A DNA stretch of 64,000 nucleotides from Atrichornis clamosus (Eukaryota; Chordata; Aves; Passeriformes; Menuridae): the NCBI GenBank assembly GCA_013400975.1, contig WBMZ01005337.1, forward strand, positions 124,001 to 188,000, read 5' to 3'. The notes below the pieces were generated by a model. That model made no database searches and was not told the DNA's origin. It saw nothing but the letters and a program-made list of their open reading frames with translations. Both the position numbers and the translations under genes were made by a program. The stretch's first letter is position 1. Each line of letters opens with the position of its first letter. Of this stretch, positions 1-13,500 are shown one piece after another.

Positions 1-639
1 TATGAAGCTGAAGTTTTGCTGTATGTGATGTAGGTTACTTATTGTGCTTGATACAATTATCAGAGCAAAGATCTTTGCACTGAGGATAATCTTCTCAAAG
101 AAATTTTCAGAGCTTATTTTCCAGACAAGATATGAAGTAAAAATGTGTTCTTCCTCTTTTTTCTCCCCTCATATATCTGCCAGCCTGTACTAGTTTGAAT
201 CAGTAGGAGAAATGGAGTAAGAGTAAGAAAGTTTCAGTTATTCTGAGAAAAATTAGAAAACAGTAATGACTGGTTGAATATGAAAAAAATATGCACTATT
301 TTGTGTTTAAATGTTTTACAATTAACCTTTGCTATCATTCTTTAGGTTTAGGTATGTGAATTACCAAACACGCTGGTAGAATATGACCTGAAAACTTGCT
401 GGGGTGAATTTGAAATGACGACATCTCCTATGATTATAAAAACTGGGAATGGCTGATATGCGCTTTCCAACCAGATTAAATAAAACCTTGTAATATGACT
501 ACCATATAAATGAACATATCATTACACTAATGTTTCAGATAGTTTTAGTATTTATATTGAAATAACTTTGTGCATTGCATCCTGCAATGGGTGACAAAAG
601 GCAGTGCTTTGGTGCCCACATGTAGCCATCTTGTAATTT

Positions 640-1190
640 TTAGGTGTCATAGAACATCTGAGACATCCGCACTGGGCTGGCAGAGATGACCTGCCTCTTC
701 TGAAGATAGAGCTGGAGGCCAGCCAGGATACTTCAGAGCATCTACCATGGCACTAGACATCAAAGTTCAGTCAGCTGAATTGAGCCTGAGGCATCCAAGT
801 TCGCAGTGTGTTAGGAGAGATCTACTCGATACAGTCACCAGAGTCTGGAGGGTGACTCAACTTGTCTGACCGTGGAGAGATAGTGGCTAAGCAGCCAAGT
901 GACGTGCTGGGTGTCAGTGACTGCATTAACTAGATCTCCACTGACTGTGACAGCAGTCTAGACACCCAGTTTATGTATAAATGGATCCATGTGGAGTCCT
1001 AATCTAAAAGGGATTCACAACCATAGGGCTCAATACAGCTGACCACGACACTGGCATATCAGCTGGCACTAAAAACATGAATTCAGACAGGTGACCTAAG
1101 TCCATGACTCTCTGCCTTCCCCCCATAATGCTTGCAGCAACTGCCAATGTGTTCCGGATTGAAAAGGCTACGGCCTCTAATAAAGACTAA
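640..1190. repeat. Possible old dispersed repeat, family not recognised
   Basis: A block of markedly higher GC than the AT-rich DNA around it, rich in CTG/CAG words, with AATAAA near its right end (TCTAATAAAGACTAAGC, about 1,175) and no usable reading frame. The overall look (a GC-richer unit ending at a poly(A) signal) suggests an old LTR-like element, but I could not match it to a family. Confidence 0.3.
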
Positions 1191-2885
1191 GCTCACTTAA
1201 GGTAACATTGTGTAGAATTGGGCAATTAATTTGTCACTTGCTCATCCAGTCTGGGTGTTGGGAAAACTCAACTCACCAGAGCCTTTAGCCAATGGCAATC
1301 AGCACCTTTCCTGTCTCATCATCCATCACCACATTCATTTAGTGGTATTTTAAATCTTTTTTGTCCATGACTGCAATGACAAAATAGATTATCAGGGGCA
1401 ACCAATCTCAGAGTGCCCAGAAGAGGGTCAAATTAATAACTGGGGGGAGATGCTTTGAAATTGTCATGGTCAATCAGAATTAATGTTTAAGAGGAAATAA
1501 GACCAAGCAGATGAAATCCAAGAAACTGGGACTTCCCTGAGGGATGACGAAAACACTTTAGAATAATGGCCCAATTATTTAATTCTGAATTTCAGTGAAA
1601 ATCCTATAAAAGTACTTAAAACACCCCCATTAGCACTAAATGAGCTCATCTTGATTAATGTTATTAAAACAATTGCCAAAGGGTTTAGTAATGATTAAGT
1701 CTTTCATCTCAGGTGATAAATTCTTAACTTTCTAGCTACATTAGGATAAAGCATAAAAATAAAAGTTTATTTTAATTTTAATTATTCTAATTTATTATAG
1801 TTCTTCTTTGTCCCTCAGTCAGACCCAGCAACACCTGCACGTTGTCACCCTCATCTTAGTAAGTGTGGCACAGGAAAATTATTGTATAATTTTCCCACTG
1901 CTTCAGTTGGGTACTGAGGTGTTTCAACCTGCTCTTCCCACTAAGTTTGGGCACTATTTAAGGCACCAAATTAGAAGATTAAGCTCTTTAACAACTCTTT
2001 AACAGCGTAGGATGGGTTCAGTCAGAGAGTCTGACCCGCTGCCTGACTACATCTGTGTCTTTGTACTGTTCTGCCTTAGACATCTTCATCAAATACCTAC
2101 ATTTAGGTGGATGAATCTCACTCTTCAAACCCTGCTCAGGCACACAATTAGAGTAAGAATCCAAGCCCAGCTGAAGCCATTAAAAAGACCCCTGTTGACT
2201 TCAATGGTGAACTTGCCTAGACTTACTGTACTGGTAATTGAAAATCATGTTTGACAGCCTTCATCCATCCCACAGTGTACTGGCCTTTCCCTCTCAGGGG
2301 CCTCAGAAGAACAAAACTGAAACCAAATGTGGGTTTTATCTGTGACAAACACATGAAGGCATCAGGACACAGGAGTCCTGCACCACCCAGGAGCAAGACA
2401 TCATATGTGTGGAGAAGGTTTGTCCTCACCCACCTCCATCCTCACTGGGACAGCAGGGAGTTCTGGTAACAGTTTTGCTGTTACTCAGGTTCAAATGGTA
2501 TGGTGTGCATGTCAAAACACCTTGAGAAGACCCTTAGAGTCCTTACTTTTCTCAAGTTCCTGCCACATCAGGAGGCATTTTCCTTCAGTCAGGAGTGAGA
2601 GCAAACTGTGACTCATGAGTACTCAAGCTGTGTTGCACTGAGAATGATAGCAGGCTGCTTTACCTTATCTTCTCTGTTACAGGCTCTTCTGGCTGCACCA
2701 GGGTGCACCGAGGTTTGCTCTTGGACAGATGGAAAAGGCAGATTTGGCAGGCTTTCTTCTCATGTGCAGCCGGATGAGCTGTAGTCCTTATCACTGAGTA
2801 ATTATACAAATATCTCTGTGACAGCCCTGGAAGACAGGTGCAGACAGCAGCACTGTCCTTCTTACTGCTCTTTGTATACTCAGCA

Positions 2886-3062
2886 CCATATACACAAGCA
2901 CGTACACATATATATACGCTTGTGCATATATATGCATATATATATATGCATATACACATACATACGTATATACACATGTACGTATATATACGTATACATA
3001 CGCATATACATATACACATGCACATTTATATACACGTACATCTACATATGCATTTGCACAGA
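2886..3062. repeat. Degenerate CA/TA/CG alternating simple repeat
   Basis: About 175 bp of almost unbroken purine-pyrimidine alternation made of ACATATAC, GCATATAT, ACGTATAT and related units. It yields meaningless Tyr/Ile/Cys/His-rich frames on both strands. It ends about 30 bp before a CR1 fragment. Confidence 0.92.
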
Positions 3063-3094
3063 ATATAAGGAAGAACAACCTTACTGTGCAAGTG

Positions 3095-3262
3095 ACCAAA
3101 ATTGCCTGGAGAGGCTGTGGAGTCTCCCTCACTGGAGATATTCAAGAACCATTGGACACTGTCCCTCATGCTCTGGGATGACCCTGCTTGAGCAGGGAGG
3201 TTGAACCAGATGACCCACTGTGATCCCTCTCAGCCGTAGCCTTTCTTTGATTCTGTGATCTC
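3095..3262 (+). mobile_element. CR1 LINE 3' fragment
   Basis: Reads GGAGAGGCTGTGGAGTCTCC, GGAGATATTCAAGAACC, TGACCCTGCTTGAGCAGGG, then GTTGAACCAGATGACC and ends TTTGATTCTGTGATC, the full sequence of landmarks of a CR1 3' UTR with its ATTCTGTG end. Plus orientation, intergenic. Confidence 0.93.
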
Positions 3263-5827
3263 CTCATCAGAGGGACTGGGTATGTAGTTCCTATGTGGCA
3301 AGGAGACCTGAGGATCTCCCATCCTCAGGAAGATACAATAGAGAGAACTATAGGTAACCCATGAAAAGCAGGCACAGCGGACTTATAGCCACCAACTGCA
3401 AACCCAGCATCCTGCAGGAGCGTGTACAGCCCCCAGTGAAGCCTGAATGGCCACAGATAGGCTGTTCTAGATGGTTATGTCATGTCTGCATGGACCTCTG
3501 TCTTATCTCTGGAATAAGATGCAGACCTGGTTTCACACCATAGAGTGCCTCCAGCTCTTCATCCACAGCCCTGCAGACATCAGAACTTCCTTGTGTTTTA
3601 CACAAGTGGCACACAAGGCAGCCCACTACTGATAGAGCAATACAGGAATAAAGGTCCTGCTAGCAACACCCTTTAGTGACATCAAGAAATGCAGAAGAGG
3701 AAAGAGAAAGGTGGTTTCAATCCTGTTATGTCACCTGGCCAACCTGCTTCCACGTGTTGTTATCAGTTTGTTAGAGATGCTGACAAAGAGCTCACTGAAT
3801 CTGAAGTGACCTTTGCCCAAATTTTTTGATGCCAGTTGGGTGCCTGTATATGGAACAGCTCTTGGTCAGTATAAAGGGAAGTGACAAAGAAACCTGAACC
3901 TGTAAATGCAGACCTCGGGCATAATGCCAAAGGATTTCATAAAACAGAAATAAGCCCAAGCAAGTTTTAATTTCTTTCCTGAGTGGAGGTTTTGATTATT
4001 CACAGGTTGTGTAAAACCTCTGCTTTTCTTCTTCATGATATTTCTTCAACCACTTGAAAGTTCTGATGAATTCTCTGGAAGTATATAAAGTATGAAACAT
4101 CCTCAAGATTCTTTTCCTTTTATCCCACATTTTGCACCATGCAGCCATTATTGGATAGCATTTTGCAATTTGCTTGTCCAAAGCTTTTGCAAAACGTCCT
4201 TATTTGTTGTTGCTGAAAAACTCTGTTGATGTTTTAATTAGTTTCTCCCTACATGCCAATGAACTTAGAGCAACATGTGCTTTTTTGCAGTTTTCTGGAA
4301 AATATAATACCCTACTCAGTTCACAAACTTTGACTCCCAAGGACTCATTTGGCCCCTGATTTTTTTTTATCTTTTATCTCTTACTGAAGTTCAGACACTT
4401 TTCCTCACCCAGAATTGACTTTCTATCTTGAATCTCTCCCCCTTATCCAGTTTCTGCTGCTCAAGGATGTTATTCTTATTTCCAGAATGAAGATTCTCAG
4501 TACTACAAGTGAACCCCACAGAGGCCAGAGGAATTTGTCCAACCACGTTCATACCTGCCAGTTAAGTAGAGCCAGGACACAAGGACATATCATCTGAACC
4601 AGAGAATGGTTACAGCAGTGCCAGGACCATTTTTGAACTTGGCTTGCCAGCATCCTCCAACCAGTTTCTGGAAACAGCTAAGGCATTAAACCAGGGACTT
4701 TTTACTAGCCAGGTTGGATGCAGACACCTTAGTTTGAAGGCAAAGAGAGTTTAACAGTACAGACATTGCCAGATGGCTTCAGAGACAATGACTCCTCTAC
4801 AGATGTTCTCCTGGAGTACCAGTGGTGCTTTCTTAGAACCTGCTGCCTCTGTTCAAACAAAAGCAGGTGTATTGGAGGCTGTTACTCTCCTGACCACTGA
4901 ATGAGTCCCCACCCTTCAGAAGAATGTGTTCCTACATCCGCCTGTGTACAGACCCCTGAACACTGTTTGTAGGTGTTCCTTGTTTAATTCCACACTGGCA
5001 CAGGTTCTTCAGAAACCTCCTCCCCATCCAGACACTCCCCATGCCAATAAAATACCCCTTCAGGTTGTTGGCTGGGCTGTGCCAAGTGACTACTACTACT
5101 CAGGTGCTGGTCAATTCCCATTGAGAAGTAATGCTGAATTTAGCTGTAGGTGTTTTTCCCCAATTAAAAACAGCAGGTCTGTGTGCTTTCTCTATGGGGG
5201 AAGGGAGTGTGAAAAAATAGAAGAGCCCCATTCAATTGCACAAGCTTCATGAGCAATTAGTAACTCAGAGTGGAAAGAAATAATGAACCAAATCATAGGA
5301 AATGGCAACGGAGCTACAAAGATGACATCATAGTTTATTGGAATTATTTAAACATCTTAGACATATGTGCAAAGCTCAGTGGAGAACTCCAATGCTATAT
5401 GCCAGTTAAAATTAGCTTTTCATTCAGGATCAAGTCAAATATCCTTCTGACTTCATCCTGGAGTGCTATACTCATCTTTTTATACATGGCATCTAAATAA
5501 AGCCTCTGTCACAATTAGCTGCGCTGAAACAACCTTGGGTATCACATGATGATGCATATGCTTTAGCTGATGTGCATCCGGAGAGAAAGCTAACCAGAAC
5601 CACAGGATATTTCAACCCTCGGGGGGAGGGAAGTGAGCAACTCTGCTGTGGAAAGTAGCTGGAAGTCATCCAGCTTCTCCAGGGCAGTCAGTCATGAATA
5701 TCCTGCTTTGGCCACAGAGGGGTTGTGGAGGAAGCAGGCTCACAACAATTGGGAAAGGTTTGTAACCACAGGAGTCAAATGAATGAAGCTAAGAGACTGC
5801 CAAGTGATGCAATTCATGGGGAAAAGA

Positions 5828-5868
5828 CGAAAAAAAAGAAAAGAAAAAAAAAAAAGAAGAAAAAAATA
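5828..5868. repeat. A/G homopurine tract
   Basis: About 40 bases of A with scattered G on the plus strand. Simple-sequence DNA with no sign of a gene; the lysine-rich frame across it is an artefact. Confidence 0.9.
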
Positions 5869-6353
5869 CCCAAACCCTCTTCAGCTCCTACACAGGAGCA
5901 TTCATCATTCACTGTGACCTTCCAGGAATGTGCTGACAGACACAAAGCATTTTGTGTGACATTGTGCCAGTGAACTGGAATGACTGCACTCGCAACATTG
6001 TTCCTAACAGCAGGGCACCATCTTCTGGAGGCTGAACAGGCTGTCCTGCCGCTACTGGGGCAGCACAGGCTGGGGGGGAATGATGCACCATCCCTTTGAA
6101 AACAATTTAGGACCCAAAAAAAAACCCAAAACAGTGTTCAAAGCTCATATTAAAACCAGCCGCTGCCTCAATTAGGCACAGGCGCCTGAGTGCCTGAGAG
6201 GGATGTTGGAAGCAGGGCAGATGCTGTGCTAGGATGGGAGGAGATATCACCAAAATGTTGTATTGTCAGAGCTGGCCAGCAGACACCATTGTGCTGTTCC
6301 CCAGGGCAGCACAGCCATCAATGGGACAGATAAAAAAGGAAAAAATAACAGTT

Positions 6354-6430
6354 ATCATGGAATTATAGAATGATTTGTGTTGGAAGGGACATTAAAGATC
6401 ATCTAGTTAGCTACCAAACTCATCCTGGCA
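6354..6430 (-). mobile_element. Short CR1 LINE 3' end
   Basis: The plus strand reads ATCATGGAATTATAGAATG, then TTGGAAGGGACATTAAAGAT and CATCTAGTT, the complement of a CR1 3' terminus. Only about 75 bp is recognisable. Confidence 0.85.
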
Positions 6431-9400
6431 GCAGAAGTGAAACAAGATGGGACATTGTTGGTGTGGCAGAGATTTTCCCTGCAGCTACGACTCCACTGGG
6501 GACCTCACTGCCCTGGGTGCTGCCAGGGGGGCTGTAGCAACACGGTGTTTACAGACACCATGCTGCCAGTGCAGCCTCTGCTTCCTTACCAGCAGAAGAT
6601 ATGGCCTTGGAGGTTTAGAGGTCATGTCAAGTTGTGCTTAGTGCAGATGACAGTGTCACACTCCTCTGACATACCTCCAGGGCCCTGTTCATGTCCTGGT
6701 AAGTGAAGTAAACCTCATTCCCTGGTGATGAGCCAGGCAGTAGATTGCTGGTTTGGTTATGCCTCCAACATTATCTATAAGACCTCCATTGCAGAGTCCA
6801 TTGCCCTGCATTTTCTACCCAGTCCAGACACTAACTCAGTACAATGTACCTTTGCTTGGGTACAGTAGAGTCAATTTTATTCTCCCCTGTGCAATGCTAT
6901 TGTTCAAACTCTTAGAGCCATTAAAAAAATTTATCTGCTTCATTTTACACCTGCAAAACTCTGAAGTCCCAAAGCTCTTGATGTCTGACATACATATCTT
7001 GCTATTCTACTCTTAATAAAACAGACATCACATATTTTAGCTGAAGGACAATGCCATAGGTACCACAAAAAGAAGTGTCTGGACATCTGAGTATGTCTAG
7101 GTGCACAAGCTGCTCACCCTTGACTGGAGGGTGACTGGGCAGTCAGAAGGTTTCACAAACCCTCCTTTTCTATTATGTTTCCTGCAATCATTCCGGTACA
7201 TCACATCGTGAGAAGGGAGAGGGAGAAGGGGGAGTAATGCAGGGATGTGTGGCATTAGGCTGCCCTTGGCATCGTGGTGTCCGCCTTGCTGAGGATTGCA
7301 AGTGCCAGACAGGTAATTCAGAGGATGCAGGACAGCAGGAAAGAAAAAAAAATCACTCATGATGTGATTCCTGGGACTGAAGAAAAAACCCAGAACCATA
7401 CATGGTGTTACTCTTGGGACTGTCCTGTGCAGGTCCCGGAGATGGACTTTGATGTGAGTCCCTTCCAGTGGAGGATATTCTGCAATTCTACAGTTCTATA
7501 CTGCCACTACAGATGGTGCAGCCTGAGCTGCACAACGGGCCTGGCTGCTCTTGGCCAGACCTTGTACCTGAGAGGATCTGGCACAGTCAGGGGGAGAGGA
7601 GTGGAGCCTGCTCAACAAGAAGAACTGATGTGGGCAGCAAGGTCCTGGCCATATGTAGGGTTGCACACTGGGAGATTCCCATGTGTCTTGCCAGGTTTCA
7701 ATGAAGCAGTCTGGAGTAGGCTCATCTGAACAAGAAGAAATAAAATAAACAGTTACAAAAAAAAGGTACAAGAAGCTGCTGTGTCCACTGTGTCCTCCAC
7801 AGAGGCAGTGTGTCACCTGGCTGAAGTCAGGGAGAGAACATGCTCAGATATGAAAACAAAGACCGGAAAGGTAAGAACACAATGCAGGAATGAGTGTAGG
7901 ATTACAGTGCAGGTTCAGAGAGATAGGATGTGGGAAAACATTTGGAGGAAATAATAGTTGCTACAACGCTTTAATAAAAATAGAGTAGAAGATGCCAAGA
8001 TGAACTTACTCTTCTGTCCTTGCCTGGAGCTAAATTTTCAGGACCATCCAGGTGATGAAAGATCAGTCAAGCAGAGATAAAGGATTTGCAGCACTGTCAC
8101 TGTAAAGCTGGGTGATCAGTGATGTCCAGTATGCTTTAGACAAGCATTTGGGTTTCTCACTTCAAAACCAAACATGCTGCTTCATTTCTCACAGTCCTGC
8201 TGTAGCCCTCAGTCTCCCACTGCTGCCGTGGGCTGCGGTCACAAGGCTGTTCCCATGCCCCTCACTAGTTTGCTTCTTGGCATCCACTTCTGGGAACAGC
8301 AAATCCATGTGCTCTGTATATCTGGGAGCATGTGATCCTGGGCAAGTCCCTTATACCCTGCATGCCATGGATCAGACTGCTGGGAAAAGTTCCCAGGGAC
8401 TCCTCAGTAATTGCCTAGTGGTCTCTGAGAGTGTTTGTTGGAAAATGGGGAGATAATCAAAGCAAACCTGTAGGGAAGCATAAAAAGATGAGATCTAATC
8501 TAAGCTGTGGGTAACAGCCTGGCTAGGCAGAGTAACAGCTTACAGTTACAACTTCTTTAAGAGACTCACTTTCTTCTATTCTGCACCTGATGCAATAGCT
8601 GATTTTTATGAGATGATCAGTCAGAGTTCTCCAGTTATCTCAGGAAAGGCTTCACCTCCCAGTGAGCAACGAAATGCTAAGCCCACCTGGTGTCAGATGG
8701 CATAATTTAATTGGTGGTAATTTGCACCAGTGGGTATCAAAAACAGATCTGACTCGGTATCTGCAAAGGCAGTGTTAATGGCAGGTGATATGTGTCCATG
8801 ATGGAACTGTGGATCATGTGGGTTTCTGGCAGCACAGCACCAGAAAGTCTATAAAATAAAGAGTATTGTCGTCTTGTGTGGGATGATGATTCCTGGGTAT
8901 CCCAAGCCTCTTGTGCCTACTGTGTTCCCTGAATCATTCCTCCCTATATGAAGACAACAGTTGTGTTCACCCTTGCAAAAGAAAGGCTGAATTCCCTCAA
9001 CCACTTCACTGATTTATGCTGAAGGTCTAGAGAACAGACACAACGCTCTTTAAAAACAAGGTTATGGCTATCACAATTTATCAGAAAAGCAGGGCTACCA
9101 CACTGTGGTGAGGAAATGAACACAATGTTTTCTCTATCATAAACCCAAAGCATGTTGCATTCAATAATTGCCAATTTCTTTTTTCTAATTCCACACATAT
9201 TGGGACATGGAAAATTTGGCATGGGGAGTCTTTTAAGGAGGAAATTGCATCTTAAATTTTTTAATATATTTCCATAACATCTAAGCTTTTCAAGAGTTCC
9301 TGATAAATTAGAGGATCTCAACCCTGAGAGCTGAATTTAAACGACCATAAAAGGACTTAAATTTCAGATGATGGGTGCTCAGCCATTCTGAAATTCAGGC

Positions 9401-10148
9401 ATTATTACAGTGTTTCCAGTTAAGCACCCAAAGTCATTAGTCACTTCTGAAAACCTTGGCATAAAGTAAAAGAGAAAATCTCCAACTGAGCTAACATCCT
9501 TCATGTACAGACTCGTAAAACAAAAACTAGAAAAATTGTCCTAAAGCCCATGAGTGAGTCAATCTCATTCATTGTGACTGTGGTAAGCTGTAAATTATTT
9601 TTATTTAATGATAGCTAATACCTGGCTCCTACACAACTGCTTTGGGTTTTTTTTATCAGTGGGCTATAAATGTATTATAATCTTTAAATGCAGCATCATG
9701 GAGCCATTAGTACAAGAATTTAGTCAGTGTAGACAGACCATCATAGCAAAAGAATCCAGCTAAACAAAATATACACCATAGTATTTTCTCCTTAGAAGAC
9801 AATGGGAAATTTTAAGCAGGCAAAAATTCCAATGCCTTTCTCACATATTATTCTTGAGAACACATTTCTCAGTCAGATCAAAGACAGTTGTGTTAATATT
9901 TCTTTCTCTGATTTCTTTTGGCTCCTTCTGCCAAGGAGGCTTTATCGCAGATCCCACCATCAGTTTTTCTACCCTGTCCTCCAGATCAGAAAGGCAGGAG
10001 GTTGCACCCTGGTTGCACAGAGCCTCCCAGGATTGCTGCAAGTTTAGGCATTAGCCTAAGGCTGTACCCAAAACTGTCTCCTGGCCATAAGTCCCAGGAG
10101 CTGACTCTACAGCCAAGGAGCCAAAATCATCCTCAGCACCACCCTCAG

Positions 10149-10172
10149 CCTGGGATATTTAAATATCCCAGG
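10149..10172. repeat. Perfect 24-bp palindrome
   Basis: The half-site CCTGGGATATTT is followed at once by its exact reverse complement, with no spacer. It lies in a block of balanced composition in intergenic DNA. Function unknown. Confidence 0.95.
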
Positions 10173-10213
10173 GTACTTACTGCGCTACCAGAAGTTTGAC
10201 TGCAGGAGCAGGC

Positions 10214-10489
10214 TCATTCAGGATGTGACAGCGTCATGTTCCTGCTGGCCAGACTATTTTTACCAAGGAGCAACCCACTGCCAGCAAAGCTATCATCTGC
10301 CTGCATGGACTCGACCAGGCAGAGGAGCTTCTCGGCAGATTGGTCTTGCTCCTTCAAACTCACAAGTTTCAGCCTTGTGCAGTCAATGAGCGCCAGTGCT
10401 GGGCAGTGATCAGAGAATTCAAAGAGGTGGTGGTTGTACAAGCACCCACGTTTCATCCAGCACAACAGGTTCTGTGCCAGACCCATCAC
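10214..10489 (-). other. Unrecognised open frame of 91 codons
   Basis: Opens MMGLAQNLLCWMKRGCLYN and contains RLKLVSLKEQDQSAEKL. Composition is balanced and no simple repeat explains it, but there is no visible splice site, promoter or family motif. It may be a decayed mobile-element or processed-pseudogene fragment, or chance. Confidence 0.15.
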
Positions 10490-10520
10490 CCTGCAGCTTA
10501 GATAAGCCCCAAACTGAACC

Positions 10521-13500
10521 TAAACTGGACTGAGCTCTAGTTCTCTCACCAAAACACTTTTGCTGGCTGGGTCCATGTTTCCTAAATGCTTTTACACAGG
10601 GATGAAAGTATGAGTAAAGCCAGGCTGGAGCTGCAAATGGAGCCAGTCACCTGGCTCCTGTATGAGGGCCTTATAAAGGTCACTTTATAAGTACTTTTGT
10701 AAGGTGATGCTGTGCCGTATTTCTGCACAAACGCAGTGCGTCACTACTCCCACCTAAGACTGGTTATTGGAGTGGGCTGCCTGAGGGTTGATTTAGGTGG
10801 GGCAGATCCAGCAGTTTTCAAGAGGTTAGTAAATAAAATAAGTGCTTGTGAAATCTTTGCAGTCAGCCTTGGGGCCACAAGCAGCTGTTGTTTTGTTCCT
10901 GCCATGACCCCACAGCATAACCTCCTGAAAACAGACAAGCAGATGAGCCCATAGGAGAGATCAGACCCAACACATCTCTGTCTCACATCCATCTGAAATA
11001 GAAACAGGTCCTGAGACTTGCACACAAAACAGGCAGCTCATAAGGAAGGTAGGGATAAAATGTGTAGGAAGAAAGTGCAATTTGAAATGCTAAAGAGGTG
11101 GATGCTAAAGAAGAGAGAAATACATAATAGGCACCTAGTCACACACAAAAGCAAATGTCCTGGATAGATGCAGTAAATATATTTTTCTGGATATTTCCCT
11201 TTCTAGCCCAATCTTAGAAATCTGTGGTTATATGTTAATTTTATATATTCATTTAACAGTCAAACCAGCCCTCCATCTCATTTTTACCTAGTTTTAGAAG
11301 TTAGCATTTCATTTGGTTTGCAAATAAGGTTTCCTTTTAAAGTAAAATGATTCCAAATAAAAAACCCAAGTCAACACTTGACAAATTGTCACATAAAAAC
11401 TTTATAAAGTATTTTAAAGAGTTAAAGACTACAATACATTTCTAGTGCCCATCATTAAAGTAAATATTACTTTTTTATCCTTAAGTGCATAATATGAAAT
11501 AGTCACATACAACAAAATATTTCACAAAAAAAGGAACATAAAAATTATTATTCCACATCTGAAAATAGGCATTGGTTTTATTTGACTTACATGCTTACAT
11601 CTCTTGAATTTAATAAGTGTTTGCTTACCACGATAGAAGGCTGTGCATGAGGTTATTACTCATACATACCAATCAGTTTCACAGGTAAATCAGTAGGAAA
11701 CTAATTTGACCAGACATTTGAAATTTTCCATAGTTTTTTAGACATGAAGTGCAATCAAAGAATTATTTTCAGGAATGATTATTGCTGTTATCTGCAGCAT
11801 TTTGACCAAATGCTCTCTCTTCAAAGGCAATGTTTAGAAATTCTCACTCTATTCTACCAAAATTCTACCTCTGTGTTTGTCATGGGAACATTTTGGAAAT
11901 ATTGTCCCTGCAACTCATCTTGTTGCATTTTAATGAACAGTGTGAGCCCTTCTGATTTGCATAATAGCCGAAGGTTTCAAATCCTGCCGGAACTAACACC
12001 ATATCATGCCCTTTCATGAGAGTACCTGGGAAGCAGTGACCTGGACACCTCACCATTGCTATTATTCAGTGGATGTCATAAGTGCTCAGAGCTTCTGAAA
12101 ACCAGCCTGCCTTTAATAGGTAGCTAAAAATACATAGGCATGGGATTGCTTACAAGCCAGAGCCCTTTAGCCTCCCACCCTGCCTACACACCAGTGTCAC
12201 CAGCTATTTCATTTTCTCTTCAGCAGTAGGGGATTGGAAGTGCTCTGATAGAGAACTGCATCACTGTCACTTAGCAACCTTTGCTATGGTCCCTAAATGA
12301 AGTGTTTTATCAAGAAATTCATGTAAGTTTGGCATTTATAACCAAATCAAAGGCTTTCCCCCTGTCACTAGATAATTAAAGTATAACAATTAAAGTTTCA
12401 AATAAACCTGTGAGGGCTTTTTCACTGTAATAGAAATAGAAATTAGGAAAAACTGATCTAAGGTTCTGCTGCCAGTTACAGAGATTGCACCTACCTGGTT
12501 TTTAACATTTTGCCTGTTTGTTGTGAGAGGACATTGCAGAGTTGGGATGCTTACAGGGAACAACTACCTTTGACCTTGCCAGAGCCTCCATCAAGTGTCA
12601 GTTACTCTTAAAGTTTTGTACAGTAAGGACAACTATAGTGGGAGATATGATTGCTTCTTGTCTTATTTATATAAGTGTAACCTTTTATCTTAGATTAATT
12701 TCAGTATTATGGTTTATTCCTTTTTTTAATGTAAATAATTATAATAAAATATTCTCAAGTATACATGAGAAAATCTGGAGCAGTTTAACTGCATGAGAAG
12801 CTCCTTCAGATTTAACAATACAGATATGGGCTATGCAGCAGTATTTTCTGCATATCAAGTCAGTGACTATTTAAAACACAGCCCAGTAGCCCTGAATGGC
12901 TGGAAAAGGCTGAAAGTGCGTGCTCATCTGCTGAGCAGATTGTGGGTGACACCTTTTCGCACTCTCCACCAGAAACCACCCCACCCTTGGCTGCTTCTCC
13001 CTTGGCTGATGGAGACAGTTCAGTGTGGGCAGGGAAGCTGAGGCAGGGATGCATGTGGCTGGGGATACTTGTACTGTGGGTTTGACAGCAAGGAGGGCTT
13101 TGAGGGCACCATGAATGCTGGGTATACAAACCAGGACATTGCTGGTCACGTCCATCAGGAAGGGTCAAAATGAAGCTGGGACTGAAAGCCAGGAGCTGGC
13201 AAAGTCAGCTGTGAGGGTACCAGTCCTGCTCAGCCTTCTTCAGAGGAGGGGGTCCCCATCCCTGTCTCAGAACTGCCCCTGGAGCAGCCCCAGGAGGCAC
13301 CGAGCAGGTGGCACAGGTGTGTCAGGCTCTTGGAGTGGTTCTTTTCCCACAAGACAGCACTAAAAAAGGAAATGAGAAGCGGCCTCTTTCATGGCTGAGA
13401 TTCGCTCTGGAGGGCTTTTTCTTGCCTGCCGCTCCTATGTTGCAACACAGGAAATTTGCTTCTGCTAACACCTGGTGTTGTTTCAAACAGCCAGATGGTC

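Larger units (their letters stand above)
3263..10000. other. Intergenic DNA, nothing recognised apart from one CR1 end and one A/G tract
   Basis: All reading frames are short and lack family motifs or plausible exon borders. The longest (7,274-7,729 plus, 151 codons) has no recognisable domain. Confidence 0.7.

Noticed and set aside
2660..3132. Overlapping Tyr/Ile/Cys-rich frames on both strands
   Set aside because: They are translations of the alternating simple repeat, not genes.
7274..7729. 151-codon plus-strand frame
   Set aside because: No family motif, mixed composition, and no supporting exon borders or neighbours.
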